NCBI GenBank assembly: GCA_946803715.1
Contig: CAMPET010000091.1
Span: 55,775-97,421, forward strand
Source: Beroe ovata
Lineage: Eukaryota; Ctenophora; Nuda; Beroida; Beroidae
DNA: 41,647 nucleotides
Direction of reading: 5' to 3'
The position numbers and the translations under genes are program-made. Shown piece by piece: positions 1-9,966 of the stretch (positions are counted from its first letter, which is position 1; each line of letters starts with the position of its first letter). The notes under the pieces are model-generated. The model was not told the origin of the DNA. It saw only the letters and a list, made by a program, of their open reading frames with translations, and did no database searches.

Positions 1-20
1 TGTGTGTGTGTGTGTGTGTG
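1..20. repeat. (TG)n microsatellite
   Basis: Pure TG dinucleotide run at the window edge, in the intron before the first visible CTDNEP1 exon. Confidence 0.95.
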
Positions 21-143
21 ACATTAATCTTGCAGTGAAGGATATAAATAGAATTACTTCGTATCCTTATAACCTATCAACTGTCATGGTTTATGGTTAT
101 GTGTACTTTGCAAAGCTTCATGCCTAATATCTGATGTTCTCAG

Positions 144-3100
144 TGACAGTGAAGAGAAAAGTTTTGGTGTTAGACTTAGATGAAACACTTGTACATTCTC
201 AAAACAACAATCCGTAAGTCATGGTTGAAGTTACAACATATAATGTGTTTGACTTCTGCTTTGGATTATCAACTAAAATAACCATTATCTCTCAGGAATT
301 TAACACGGACTCAGTCTCAACCTGACTTCATCCTAAGAGTGAGTTAGACTCGTGAACTATTAACTAATAACTATCCATGATACCCTAATTTCAAATTTCA
401 TTTATTTAAAGAATTGATATCTTAGTATGAATCTTAATATCTATCTTAATATATCTATCTTAATATAAATTTTGTATTCAGATATCAGTGGAAAGGGGGC
501 AGGAACCAGTTAAATTCTATGTAAATAAACGGCCGCATGTCGACTACTTCCTGGATGTTGTAAGTTCAATATTCAAGTGCTTCTCGGAATTCAAATGTAT
601 CAAGTATAATCATTTCTCTTGTACAATAATTTCTCTTGTATATTGTTTATTGAAAGATCGTGATCATCACAGGTACGGCAGTGGTACGATATCGTTATAT
701 ACACAGCTAGTATTGAGGTAAGGATAACTATTTTGCTACTCTCGTTGTTCACTGTTCCAGGTGACAGCACGTGTTCAATATCATATTGACATAGCGCTCA
801 CAATGTGTGTGATCGTTCAATATTTCTTGTGTACGTGTCACATTATCCTTCCTGATCGTCACGCTGATGCTAGACTCTCGTGCAATGATATACATTGTCG
901 CGCCCTAGCTCGCATTATTGTCACTCTGTCCAGTTACCAGTACTATCTACTATTGGTGCAGAATCATGGATATATCTACTGACGTCATAACCGTTTTGCG
1001 CGCGGCGAACTACCACACTTGACCCTCTCATTTGTGTTTCACTACTAGTTTCCACAATATATATATGAGGTCTCAACTAGAAGCGTAGCATGATTATGAG
1101 AAGTCATCAAAGTGTGATGTGCATATTATAGCTTCACAGAGCATGTTATACTTATTTATGAAATCTTTATGAAATTTCTAAAGAAATCTATGTGATTGTA
1201 GCTATTGTATATCACAGAATATTGTTAAGATTGCTGTGTAAGTAATGGAGATCCGCGATATACAAACACTCACACACACGCACACCACACAGACACACAC
1301 GCACATAATATATACACACACACACACACATACACACACACCACACAGACACTGACAAACATACACACAGACACCACACACATACACACAACGATTTCAG
1401 GAACTGATGGACGTAATTTCATCAGATTAAACTTCAAATGATTAGACTTCAGCAGATTAAACTTCAATTAATGTCTATCTGAGTTAATTAAGATTGATTA
1501 GGTACATTCAACAAACACCAATTAATATCGCTATTGACTTTCCAACATCTAATCACGGATAAATTTCAGCAATACGGTCAGCAGGTGATTAACGTTTTAG
1601 ATAATAAACGAGGAATCTTCCAACGCTGTTTCTTCAGACAGGTAATTGCATAGTAATTACATAATCACTTAATTATACAATGATTAGATCAGAATTTTCA
1701 CATGTCTTAGAGAAACGAAATTATACTAATTTAAACGCGAATACTGAAGATTTGTCTCAAAGACCCGAACCTCTTCCCCGAATCACCACATTTTGAAATC
1801 CAACCCGTTCTCCAACAGTCCAGTTGCAATGCACAGGTTGTGAGGTGTGGATTATAGGTGTTCTCCCTTATCTGTTTAACAATTGATACCACCGGAAGTG
1901 TCACATGTCAAGTTGTAACTTAACACTGTGTATGTGTGTGTTGTGTAGAACGCACGACTTGGACTCTCGATTAGGTACTACGAGAGTGAACCTGATAAAT
2001 GTATATTTTGTTCTCACTGCGGCAAGACCCGCAACAGAACTCTGAATCATTTTATTGAGTTCCCCTATTTTTCATTTAATGATTTCATAATGTGGTGTAC
2101 AGCACGTAACTGCGCGCCATTCCCCATACCACAATTATTGATTAACCCCATTGATTTACCACTGTAGAATCTAGAATCTATTCCTCTATAGATTTTCTTA
2201 ATCTCACTTCTAACTCCTACAGTTTAAAATCCGACGCTCAAATACCCTCATCCAATGTTTGTTTACTGTTCGATGAAAGTAGGATTGGGTTAATGATCCA
2301 TAATTAAGCTGATTGATTGTGACATTGGGCTAGCATGATAATTGCCTGAGAGCTATTTGATGCAGACACCCTGTGATCTTACCATACCACTACTATAATG
2401 CTGAGTATTACAATGAATGATTACACCATGACGATACCGGAAAATGTTGTAGATTTGGCCAGCTTCCAAGATGTGGTTTGCCTATGATAGCAATAAGTTC
2501 GTATCAAATGATGTACTCTTTGCTTCATGTATCAGCGTATTCGTGAACACAGAGCGTTGTTCGGTGAAGCAGTAAATACACAGGTTAACAGGACATGTTC
2601 CGCCCTATACATCATGTAGGCTCATCAGCTGTCTCAAATTTGATTGTATAAAGTAATGGTGTAAAGTTTGAAACAATTGCAGATTATTATTTAATAGATA
2701 GGACATAGGTTAATACTAGATAAATGTTTCATCCTGTGACGATACAATCATCAGATTGACATGCTATGTCTAGTATAAATCCGTCTAAAGTAGTAATAGT
2801 GTCTATGAGCCATGAGGCTTTGAGGCCACACGTTACTGATGATGACAAATGATTCACAGTTCTGAATTGAGTACTGAGTTGGAGTTTTAGTAGACTCTCA
2901 TACCCTTCCCATTTCAGCACTGCGTGTTGGATTGCTCTAATCAGTACACCAAAGACCTCAGCATGATTTTATCAGACATGAGCAGTGTCTTTATCATTGA
3001 TAACTCGCCCTCAGCCTACAAAAACTATCCAGGTAAGATATGATACACATGCAAAAACTATCCAGGTAAGATTTGATACGCATGCAAAATATTCATGTCT

Positions 3101-4603
3101 TTATATGATATATTATTCTGTAATCTGTTCGAATATACTAGTGCTGCGGGCTTGTATTAGCAGTTGGTAAGGGGAGCTACTTGAGTTAAAGGTGTTTTGG
3201 GGTGGAGTAAAACCACACCGTTTATAACTTGGCGATTTTTTCTATTCTGATATGGAAAACTGGATACAATTTCCTCGCGAAACAAATTATGATTTGTCGT
3301 TAGCTGAGTATACATGATTGTGGTGTAAATAAGCAACAAACCCTCTCTGAACAAATAATTCGTACTAAATTGTGTACAATGTACACTTGCGTTTGTGCCA
3401 ATGTGTCGATGTATTTGTTAACTGTTTAGTAAACAATGTAATTGTACAGGTTTACATGTAACTTTATAACACTCAATAGCGAATCCGTGGTGCAAATGTC
3501 TGCTGTATTGGGTGTTAATTAAAGTGACTAATGTATGGAATAGACCAATGTTTGAAATAGATTAAATTTCGCGACTAGCTCTCAGTTCATGGTGTTTGTT
3601 TGTGATAGCTTTACATCAGAAAATGTGTCTGTTAGCTGACACCAGCTATACGCCTGACACTGGTGTGGTGTCAGCGCTACCTCATTCACTGGTGTCAGTG
3701 CTTGGTGTCAATGATATGTCATACGGCATACACTGATATCGCATGGCATAAGTCATATACTGGTGTCAATGGTATGCCATACACAAATATTGTTGACACT
3801 TTTCACATATTCACGTCGTAGACGAGTCATTATTTGCAGACTGTTCACATCAAGGGTATTGTTAATTCCTAGAAATAGCAGCTCGACTCATGTTATTGTG
3901 TAGTCACGTGTTAACGTTACATCACTCAAAACGGCATGCTTTGCCTGTAAACCCTACTTCCATCGCTAGTTTTCTGTATCATACTCAGTGAAAAGTACTC
4001 ACTATTGCTAATTTCTACATTGCGCGCGGCGCGAACTTACGTGTTCACGCCTGGTAATAGCACGCGCTTGTATCACCTTATTATTCTTGGCATGAGTCCA
4101 GGGGGCGGTAATGACAATCACATGCCACATTGCCACCCGTGAAACGTGGAGTCACACACAGACACGCACACACACACTCACACACACACCCACACAATGC
4201 ACACTGCACACACACACACCCACACAGTGCACACTGCACACACTCAAGCGCAGAGGCAGGGTAATTTCTTCAGAACTGAGACTTTACACAGCTTAACAAC
4301 TCTAATTCTCGGAAACACTTGTTTAAACCGAGTGAAACCCCTTTGTTTAATAAGGCCTCATTATAACGTGAGCATTCTGAAGAGATTATGGGTAACGAGA
4401 TGTGGAGCTTGGAATAATACTGTAGTCTGAGCCCCATTCTTTCAGATAATGCAATAGCAGTACCGACATGGCTGAGTGACAGATCCGACACTTGGTTACT
4501 GAAGCTCCTACCCTTTCTGGACGGACTGAGGTTTTGTAATGACGTGCGGACCATATTATCGAGACACCGGCAGGTTAGTTTGTCATTGTACCCCGTGAAA
4601 TGA
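144..4603 (+). CDS. CTDNEP1: CTDNEP1/Dullard-like nuclear envelope phosphatase (5' partial)
   Basis: Seven exons with matching phases: 144-213, 296-338, 482-559, 673-717, 1570-1641, 2918-3032 and 4446-4603; earlier exons lie outside the window. The product is a HAD-type (FCP/SCP) Ser/Thr phosphatase. The catalytic signature DLDET follows VKRKVLVL in the first exon. Later blocks match Dullard in order: [65 protein letters not shown] and DVRTILSRH. Known for the family: with NEP1R1 it dephosphorylates lipin at the nuclear envelope/ER. The membrane-anchor N-terminus is not visible here. The last exon is read through to a TGA at 4601-4603, giving a short tail like the family's; a GTTAGT donor at 4574 would be the alternative. 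Confident on family, less so on the exact 3' end. Confidence 0.88.
1262..1392. repeat. (CA)n-rich imperfect microsatellite
   Basis: About 130 bases of imperfect CACACA with AGACAC and ATACAC interruptions, in the CTDNEP1 intron between the exons ending at 717 and starting at 1570. Cys/Val-rich reading frames on the minus strand here are artefacts of the repeat. Confidence 0.93.
3017..3084 (+). repeat. Tandem duplication of a 5' splice site
   Basis: A unit of about 33 bases beginning AAAAACTATCCAGGTAAGAT occurs twice, with only a few differences. It spans the last codons of the CTDNEP1 exon plus its GTAAGA donor. Use of the second donor would keep a GGT AAG ATA TGA stretch in the message and terminate the frame, so the first donor (after 3032) is the productive one. 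Confidence 0.85.
3625..3790. repeat. Cluster of TGGTGTCA / TGACACCA half-sites
   Basis: In the last CTDNEP1 intron the words TGACACCA and TGGTGTCA recur in both orientations at irregular spacing, interleaved with a degenerate GGCATAxACTGGTGTCAATGG-like repeat. This looks like a decayed tandem repeat. I see no coding potential. Confidence 0.55.
4153..4252. repeat. (CA)n microsatellite with internal higher-order unit
   Basis: CACACA run containing two copies of a longer unit (CACACCCACACA..TGCACACTGCACA). It lies in the last CTDNEP1 intron, about 190 bases before the final exon. Confidence 0.9.
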
Positions 4604-4711
4604 AGACAATAGAAATCTGTGTATAAGTGATGAGAATCTAACAATGAAGACCACTGTAATAGAAATGTTAGTTTTACCGATGAATTTAATTAAATCTTTC
4701 GTCATTTTCAG

Positions 4712-4907
4712 AGGTGATGTCATTTTCAACTATCGATATGAGACAGAACATTTTTATATGAGAGGCAGAGAGCTGCTGGCGGATTACGGGATATTTTACC
4801 AAATCTCAGAAGTCAGAACTTACTTACGTCAACAAGGTAAAGAAGAAGACCCACTTGTGTTAGTCGATCAGTTGGTGAGACTGTCCTTGAAATATCGTGA
4901 AAAATAG
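4712..4907 (+). CDS. Orphan exon-like ORF 3' of CTDNEP1 (unassigned)
   Basis: An acceptor (CATTTTCAG) opens a 65-codon frame ending in TAG at 4905-4907. The composition looks coding: it has MRGRELLADYGIFYQ, then ISEVRTYLRQQG, then an acidic/basic helix ending LSLKYREK. It needs a preceding exon ending in phase 2. The last recognised CTDNEP1 exon would end in phase 0, so I cannot join them in this frame; joining at the next AG gives only a short tail. It could be an alternative CTDNEP1 terminus, the last exon of an interleaved gene, or a pseudo-exon. I do not recognise the sequence. Confidence 0.35.
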
Positions 4908-5849
4908 AAGTGATTCTCTTTAGGAATTCGATAGAAAATGTATGTAAATCAGCGTTCCGTAGGCGATAGCGTAAGTTGAATTTTAGGAATGATTTCAAAC
5001 GTCAAAATGATTTCAAAGGAATGTAATCTGAATCTTAGGTTAAGTTGATTGCTTGAGTAATCAGAATGTGGTAAAATTGATTTATCGAAAATATGGTCAC
5101 AATGTGTTGAGATTTTAGAAGTGCAGGTTCCGATCCGAACACTATACAAATTGTTGTAACACTAACTTAGATCGTTGTTTTCAATTTGACTGTATGGGTG
5201 GTCACTGGTCTGTGGTCACAAATGTTTTAATTAACCCGGTAGACTCTTTTTAAACATTTGCAGTTTCCAGAAATAATCATTCCATGATCCCAGAGTCTTT
5301 GGTCGGGTAATATATAATCCAAAAACGGGACGATATTTCCAGAAAAAATCACTATCAGTGTTGCAAATTTGACAGAGTAAGACCATATTGCATATTATGT
5401 GAAAGTTTATACACCCCCAATCGTACTAGGACGATGAATTTCAGTGATTATCAAAATCAGGCTATTTGTTGTTAAATTCTTGGCGCTGTCTGGGATTAGG
5501 AAGGTGTTAGTAGCCTGAACAAGATGTGCGAAAAATGCACGTGCAATTCTTCGCTCATTCCTTGTTGAGGTTGCTAAACGCGCCTAATATTTGTTGTGTA
5601 TGATACCTTTTTATTGTACCGGATATTTATTTTAACAACGTTTATACCGAATATGCTCGTCCAGACTTTGACACCAGCAGCAACTAATGAATACAATTTC
5701 ATCTTTGGCAAAAATCGCGGAATGTTATAGTCAAAAACAAAATAGCGGAAACTTAGCATCAGCTGAGAAACGATTAGAATTCAAAATACTGCACAAATTA
5801 TAATAAAAACTTCAAACTGATAAAACTTAAATACGGGCAAACGTCGTTA
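4908..5849. other. Intergenic stretch between convergent genes
   Basis: AT-rich DNA between the + strand CTDNEP1/orphan ORF and the 3' end of the minus-strand EF-hand gene. No exon-like block, RNA gene or clear repeat was seen. Confidence 0.6.
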
Positions 5850-7080
5850 TTAGAGGGTGATTCCAATCTTACTCATACTGTTTTGAATTTCAGTTTCATT
5901 TTTTTCTTCTCCGAAAAGCTTTCTTGATGATCTGGGCTCGGCACACTGAATAATGTACACTTTCTGACCTTCATTTTGGATGCTTTGTGGAGAGTTTCGG
6001 GCTGGTTTCAGGGCTCCTCTGCGGGCTCCTGCTCAGTTCAGCCGCACTTCTTGAGCCACGGGGGGATCGTGGCCGCCCTTTCGCCATATCTGAGTGACAT
6101 CACGTTTAATTGTGGATGAAATGATGAGAAGGTGCATTTCTAACGTGATTCTAACGAGATTCATTTTTACATTCGGTGTGTAAAACATACCGAAAGGGTT
6201 AATAATATGTGCTGGTGGCACTGCATCGTAAAGAATATTCTTGAACTCGGTGTGACTGATGAGATTGTCCGAGTTGTCATCCGTCATGGAGAAGAGGGTG
6301 TCAACCTCGTCTCTGTTGGTGGTGACACCGAATCTCCGCAGTGCGTCAACCACCTCGTTCCTATAGCAACCATACTTTGTTATGGTTCCCATGACATTGG
6401 AATATAGCGATACATTCATTGATTGTGATCAAGCAAATATCTTGACATGATTATGATCTGAATTATAGTTAGAACCTCGTGATAAAACCATCATTATCCT
6501 TATCGAAGAGTTTGAAAGCTTTGTTTATCTCAATCTCCTGCCCAATACGGGGATCCAGTTTGGCTGTCAGCATGAGGAACTCGCTGAAATCCAGGGAATC
6601 GTTCCCATCAACATCGTATTCCTCGATAATACTCTTCACTTCCTAAACGAGAGAAACAATTCTATAATAGTGAGGATTGGTCTGTCATGTGAACCTTGCC
6701 GCCCACCCCTGCCCCAACATAAATAGTAAACACCCTCATCCCTCCTTAGCTGCACTGCGCGTGCTAATTTAGCACTGCACGTGCTAATTAGTCAGCTGCA
6801 CGTGCTAATTAATCTGCTGCACGTGCTAATTTAGCACTGCACGTGCTAATTAGTCAGCTGCACGTGCTAATTTAGTACTCACATCCCCCGATATGTACAG
6901 GTTCATCCTGATCAGAGCATTCTGGAACTCTGATGCCGAGATTGTTCCATCGCCATTCCTGTCAAATGAAGAGAAACAGTCCTTCAACTCGTTCAGTTTC
7001 TCCGGGGCCAGGTTATCTTCATCAGCCATGGAGACATAGTTATTGTAGTAGTGTTTGACGTTTGTCCTGCTGAACGGCAT
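5850..7080 (-). CDS. Calmodulin-like protein with four EF hands and a basic tail
   Basis: Four exons join in phase (minus): 7080-6883, 6642-6476, 6360-6191 and 6028-5850, giving 237 residues. The EF-hand loops are DRNGDGTISASE (40-51), DVDGNDSLDFSE (76-87), DKDNDGFITRNE (113-124) and DDNSDNLISHTE (149-160). All keep the loop 1, 3, 5 and 12 ligands, so four Ca2+ sites are plausible. The third loop is created exactly by splicing ATCACGAG to GAACGAG. Calmodulin is ~149 residues; this protein adds a ~33-residue N-terminus and a ~75-residue Arg/Ser/Pro-containing C-terminus. The last junction uses a strong GTATGT donor at 6190; without it the frame runs on to a stop near 6033. Likely a Ca2+ sensor, role unknown. 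Beyond calmodulin/centrin-like EF-hand proteins I cannot name an orthologue. Confidence 0.85.
6748..6875. repeat. ~21-bp tandem repeat, each unit with a CACGTG E-box
   Basis: Six or so units of the form (GC)TGCACGTGCTAATTtAG(tcA) fill the first intron of the EF-hand gene and stop a few bases short of its splice donor. Five units keep CACGTG (the first has CGCGTG) and each is followed by TAATTA or TAATTT. Two alternating spacer types (TTTAGCAC and TTAGTCAG) suggest a ~42-bp higher-order unit. It is either a minisatellite or a clustered bHLH/homeodomain-type site array; the sequence cannot decide. Confidence 0.85.
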
Positions 7081-9728
7081 AGTCCTAGCTCATGGTATAT
7101 GCAGGACCTACTGGTGCTATGGAATGTTTTGTTCAGATTGCGCTTGACATTGACTGAAAAGTTCTACTACATAATGTTACAAATACTTCAATTTCAAATT
7201 TAGGCGAAAAAAACTGAAATTTGGCCAAGAGAAAATTGCTGCTTTAATCAGTACAACGTGGTATAACCACTAGTTGCATCACAACGGAATACGGATAGTA
7301 TTACAAATTGCCAATACCAAGAGGAAACCAACAGTACTATACTATATGCCTGCAAATTATGCGTCAAAGGGAAGATAATGATGAAATTTAGAGGGCATAA
7401 TATTCCCCGTATAATTATAGGACAATACAGTGTGATCGTAGTATGAACTGAGAGCTAATTAGAGAGAGCAGCGGTCAGTGCAACAAAACTTGGATGAGAT
7501 AAGGGCGTACAACACACACACAGAGCTTGCGCGAGACTTACATCATTAGCGCTGCAGGGAGTACCGATTCATAGACCGATAACAGAGAATGATTAATTAT
7601 TAAATGGGTACATTGCCGTTTCCATAGCGACCGTACTGAGTTTAAAAGGGCTAACTGTTTAACTGCTGCTCGAACAAGAGATTAGCTCATTATTTCAGAT
7701 CCAGGCTTCTACTTCTAGATCGATTTGGTATAATTCCTTTTACGATTCTCTTTTGTAATCGTGAAGTACCTCGAAAATCCAGATGGTCAGAATTGCGATA
7801 CCTAATATATAATTATCCCCAGGGGTTTATAAGGGATGATGATAATCGTACAATTTGGAAGTTAAGATCAGCAGCTGATACAAGCTACAGATCACAGTCT
7901 TACTCTTCGTCTTTAGTCCACAATATGGTTGATAAGTGCTGCCGCCATAGATTAAGTTCGGTGTACTGACGAAAACAAGGACAATACTCATAGCGAGGTC
8001 TTTGAGCAGTTTTGCTTACTCCATTTGCGATATTACGATCATAGTTGAAAATTGAAACACATGATATGAGAAAATGGAATATAATTATAACTCGTTTTAT
8101 TACAAATTGAACTGGCTATAAGTATAAAATCAATGCTTTCTTGACACAAAGAAGATAGATAACACAGATCATACATTCTAGATCTATTTACAGGCATAAT
8201 CCAGCGAAAAATCAAGTTATTTTGTGACAAAATTAAAATAATAGACGAAGACATGCGGCTTAAAGTTAAAATTACGAGTGAGATATAAAGCGATTAGAAT
8301 CAGTATTTTGATCACAAAAAGTATAATTTTTATACAATTCTTTGAGCATGCAAATTACATATTATTGATATTCTAAGTTCTAACGAGCATTGAAACTAAA
8401 TGATGTCGAACCATAGTCGGCTAACAAATCACAATACCAGACTTTGCACATAAAAACTGGCGCCAAATGCATACTTCAGTGGAAATTTGGAGTTTCAACA
8501 GAACTTCAACAATATGGATAGGATTTAAGATGGGAAGCCGAAGAGTTATTAGAGGGCAAATTCAGAATGAAACTTTTTGCATCGCAGCATTCATATTCAA
8601 TTTCAAATTTCCAGTCCCACTGAAGACTATCCAAATCTATCTCATCTTGAGAAATCCAACTTTTCATTACATAGTTACATGACAATAACAGTTACAGTGA
8701 CCTGCTGATGACCAGTATGACCTTTACGGAAAATATGTGCATTGTGCATTTACCATTGTACTTTTAGTCATAACCCTCGTCCCCTATTAATTAGTGACCA
8801 TAATATGATTATGCCGTGACCATAATATGCCCGCTCTCCAGGAACCTCACTTCCTCCTGACAACCTAACCACCTCCAGACAACCTAACTTAAACTACCTC
8901 CAGTCTACCCAACTAGGTACCAGCATACAGTCATACGATGTGATAAAATGTGATAGGCAAAACTTAAAAAGCACGTATATTTTATGAAAGGACGATTTTT
9001 TATGAAGGTGAAATGTTAGTAATACCTGTAGGTCCATGCAGCATACATTATACAATGTGACTCAAAATTGACGTAAGACCGTTTACAAATGCATTGTTAG
9101 GCTACTTTTAGCGAAATTTCCTGCAATTACTAAGACGGTTACATGAGGAGTTTAGCTATGCACTTTCTGGCTTTTTGAGGACTGATTAGAGTACAGTGTA
9201 CAGTGTACACTATACAGTGCACAATGTATGGACTAAATCAACCACTAGACAGAAGACTGTACAGTATCAGATGATCCAGTCATTCCATGCAGTTATACCT
9301 CTACCAAGACATTCGACTATAATGACCCATTAGATAGTCTATTAGCTAATTAAGTAGTCACGTAGGTCTATGCCAATTACCAGCAGGCCAATCTGTAGCA
9401 TCCTAACATAAATCACGAAAATAAACACAAATCACTCAGATTCTTTCCCATGCAACCTACTGCAGAATTTAATCAAATCCACATTCCACAAATAAACGAC
9501 CACCACAAATATCCATCTTATAGCCGCATCAACCATCCATCTAGGAACACTTATTCCACGAATATCCTAATCCTATTTTCCGCACTCACTCCCATGTTCC
9601 AATTCCGGACATGTAACAATCACCAAGCCAAAACACGTGCATTACTTTCCTCAGTAGAAGTACGCGGTGTGCACTTGATGGTGTCAACACGTGGCGTGGT
9701 GTGGGTGTCAAACTACAGTGTAGGATGA
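7081..9728. other. Gene-free interval
   Basis: About 2.6 kb upstream of the EF-hand gene and downstream of the coiled-coil gene. It is AT-rich, with short palindromes such as GTACAGTGTACAGTGTACAC (9193-9212) and a loose CCTCCAGACAACCTAAC repeat (8840-8915). The longest open frame (+, 9450-9728) has no recognisable composition or splice context. The EF-hand promoter should lie at its low-coordinate end. Confidence 0.6.
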
Positions 9729-9893
9729 ACTATGTACAATGTACTATGTGCAATGTACTATGTACAATGTACTATGTACAATGTCCTTCGTAATATGTAC
9801 AAATGTACAATGTACTGTAAACTGTGAGTTTTTACACTATACAATGTACATTGTACAATGTGTAGTGTGATGTGGTGTGTACACTGTGGTGTT
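9729..9893. repeat. TGTACAATG-type self-complementary minisatellite
   Basis: Repeats of ACTATGTACAATGT, each carrying a TGTACA palindrome, degrade towards 9893. They lie just 3' of the coiled-coil gene's stop codon. A smaller related patch is at 9190-9230. Confidence 0.85.
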
Positions 9894-9966
9894 CTACATT
9901 ACAATGTTGACACCACTGCACACCGCTCCTTCTCTTCACAATAACATATTGTCCAGGACAGACACA

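Noticed and set aside
1202-1467. Cys/Val-rich minus-strand frames
   Set aside because: Translation of the (CA)n microsatellite, not genes.
4111-4644. Frames on both strands around the 4.2-kb CA repeat and the last CTDNEP1 exon
   Set aside because: His/Thr repeats come from (CA)n; the minus frame is antisense to a real exon.
6748-6875. CRISPR-like array
   Set aside because: Units are contiguous without unique spacers and lie in a eukaryotic intron; a minisatellite.
9450-9728. 92-codon + frame
   Set aside because: No recognisable domain, no splice context, low-complexity start; composition like the surrounding DNA.
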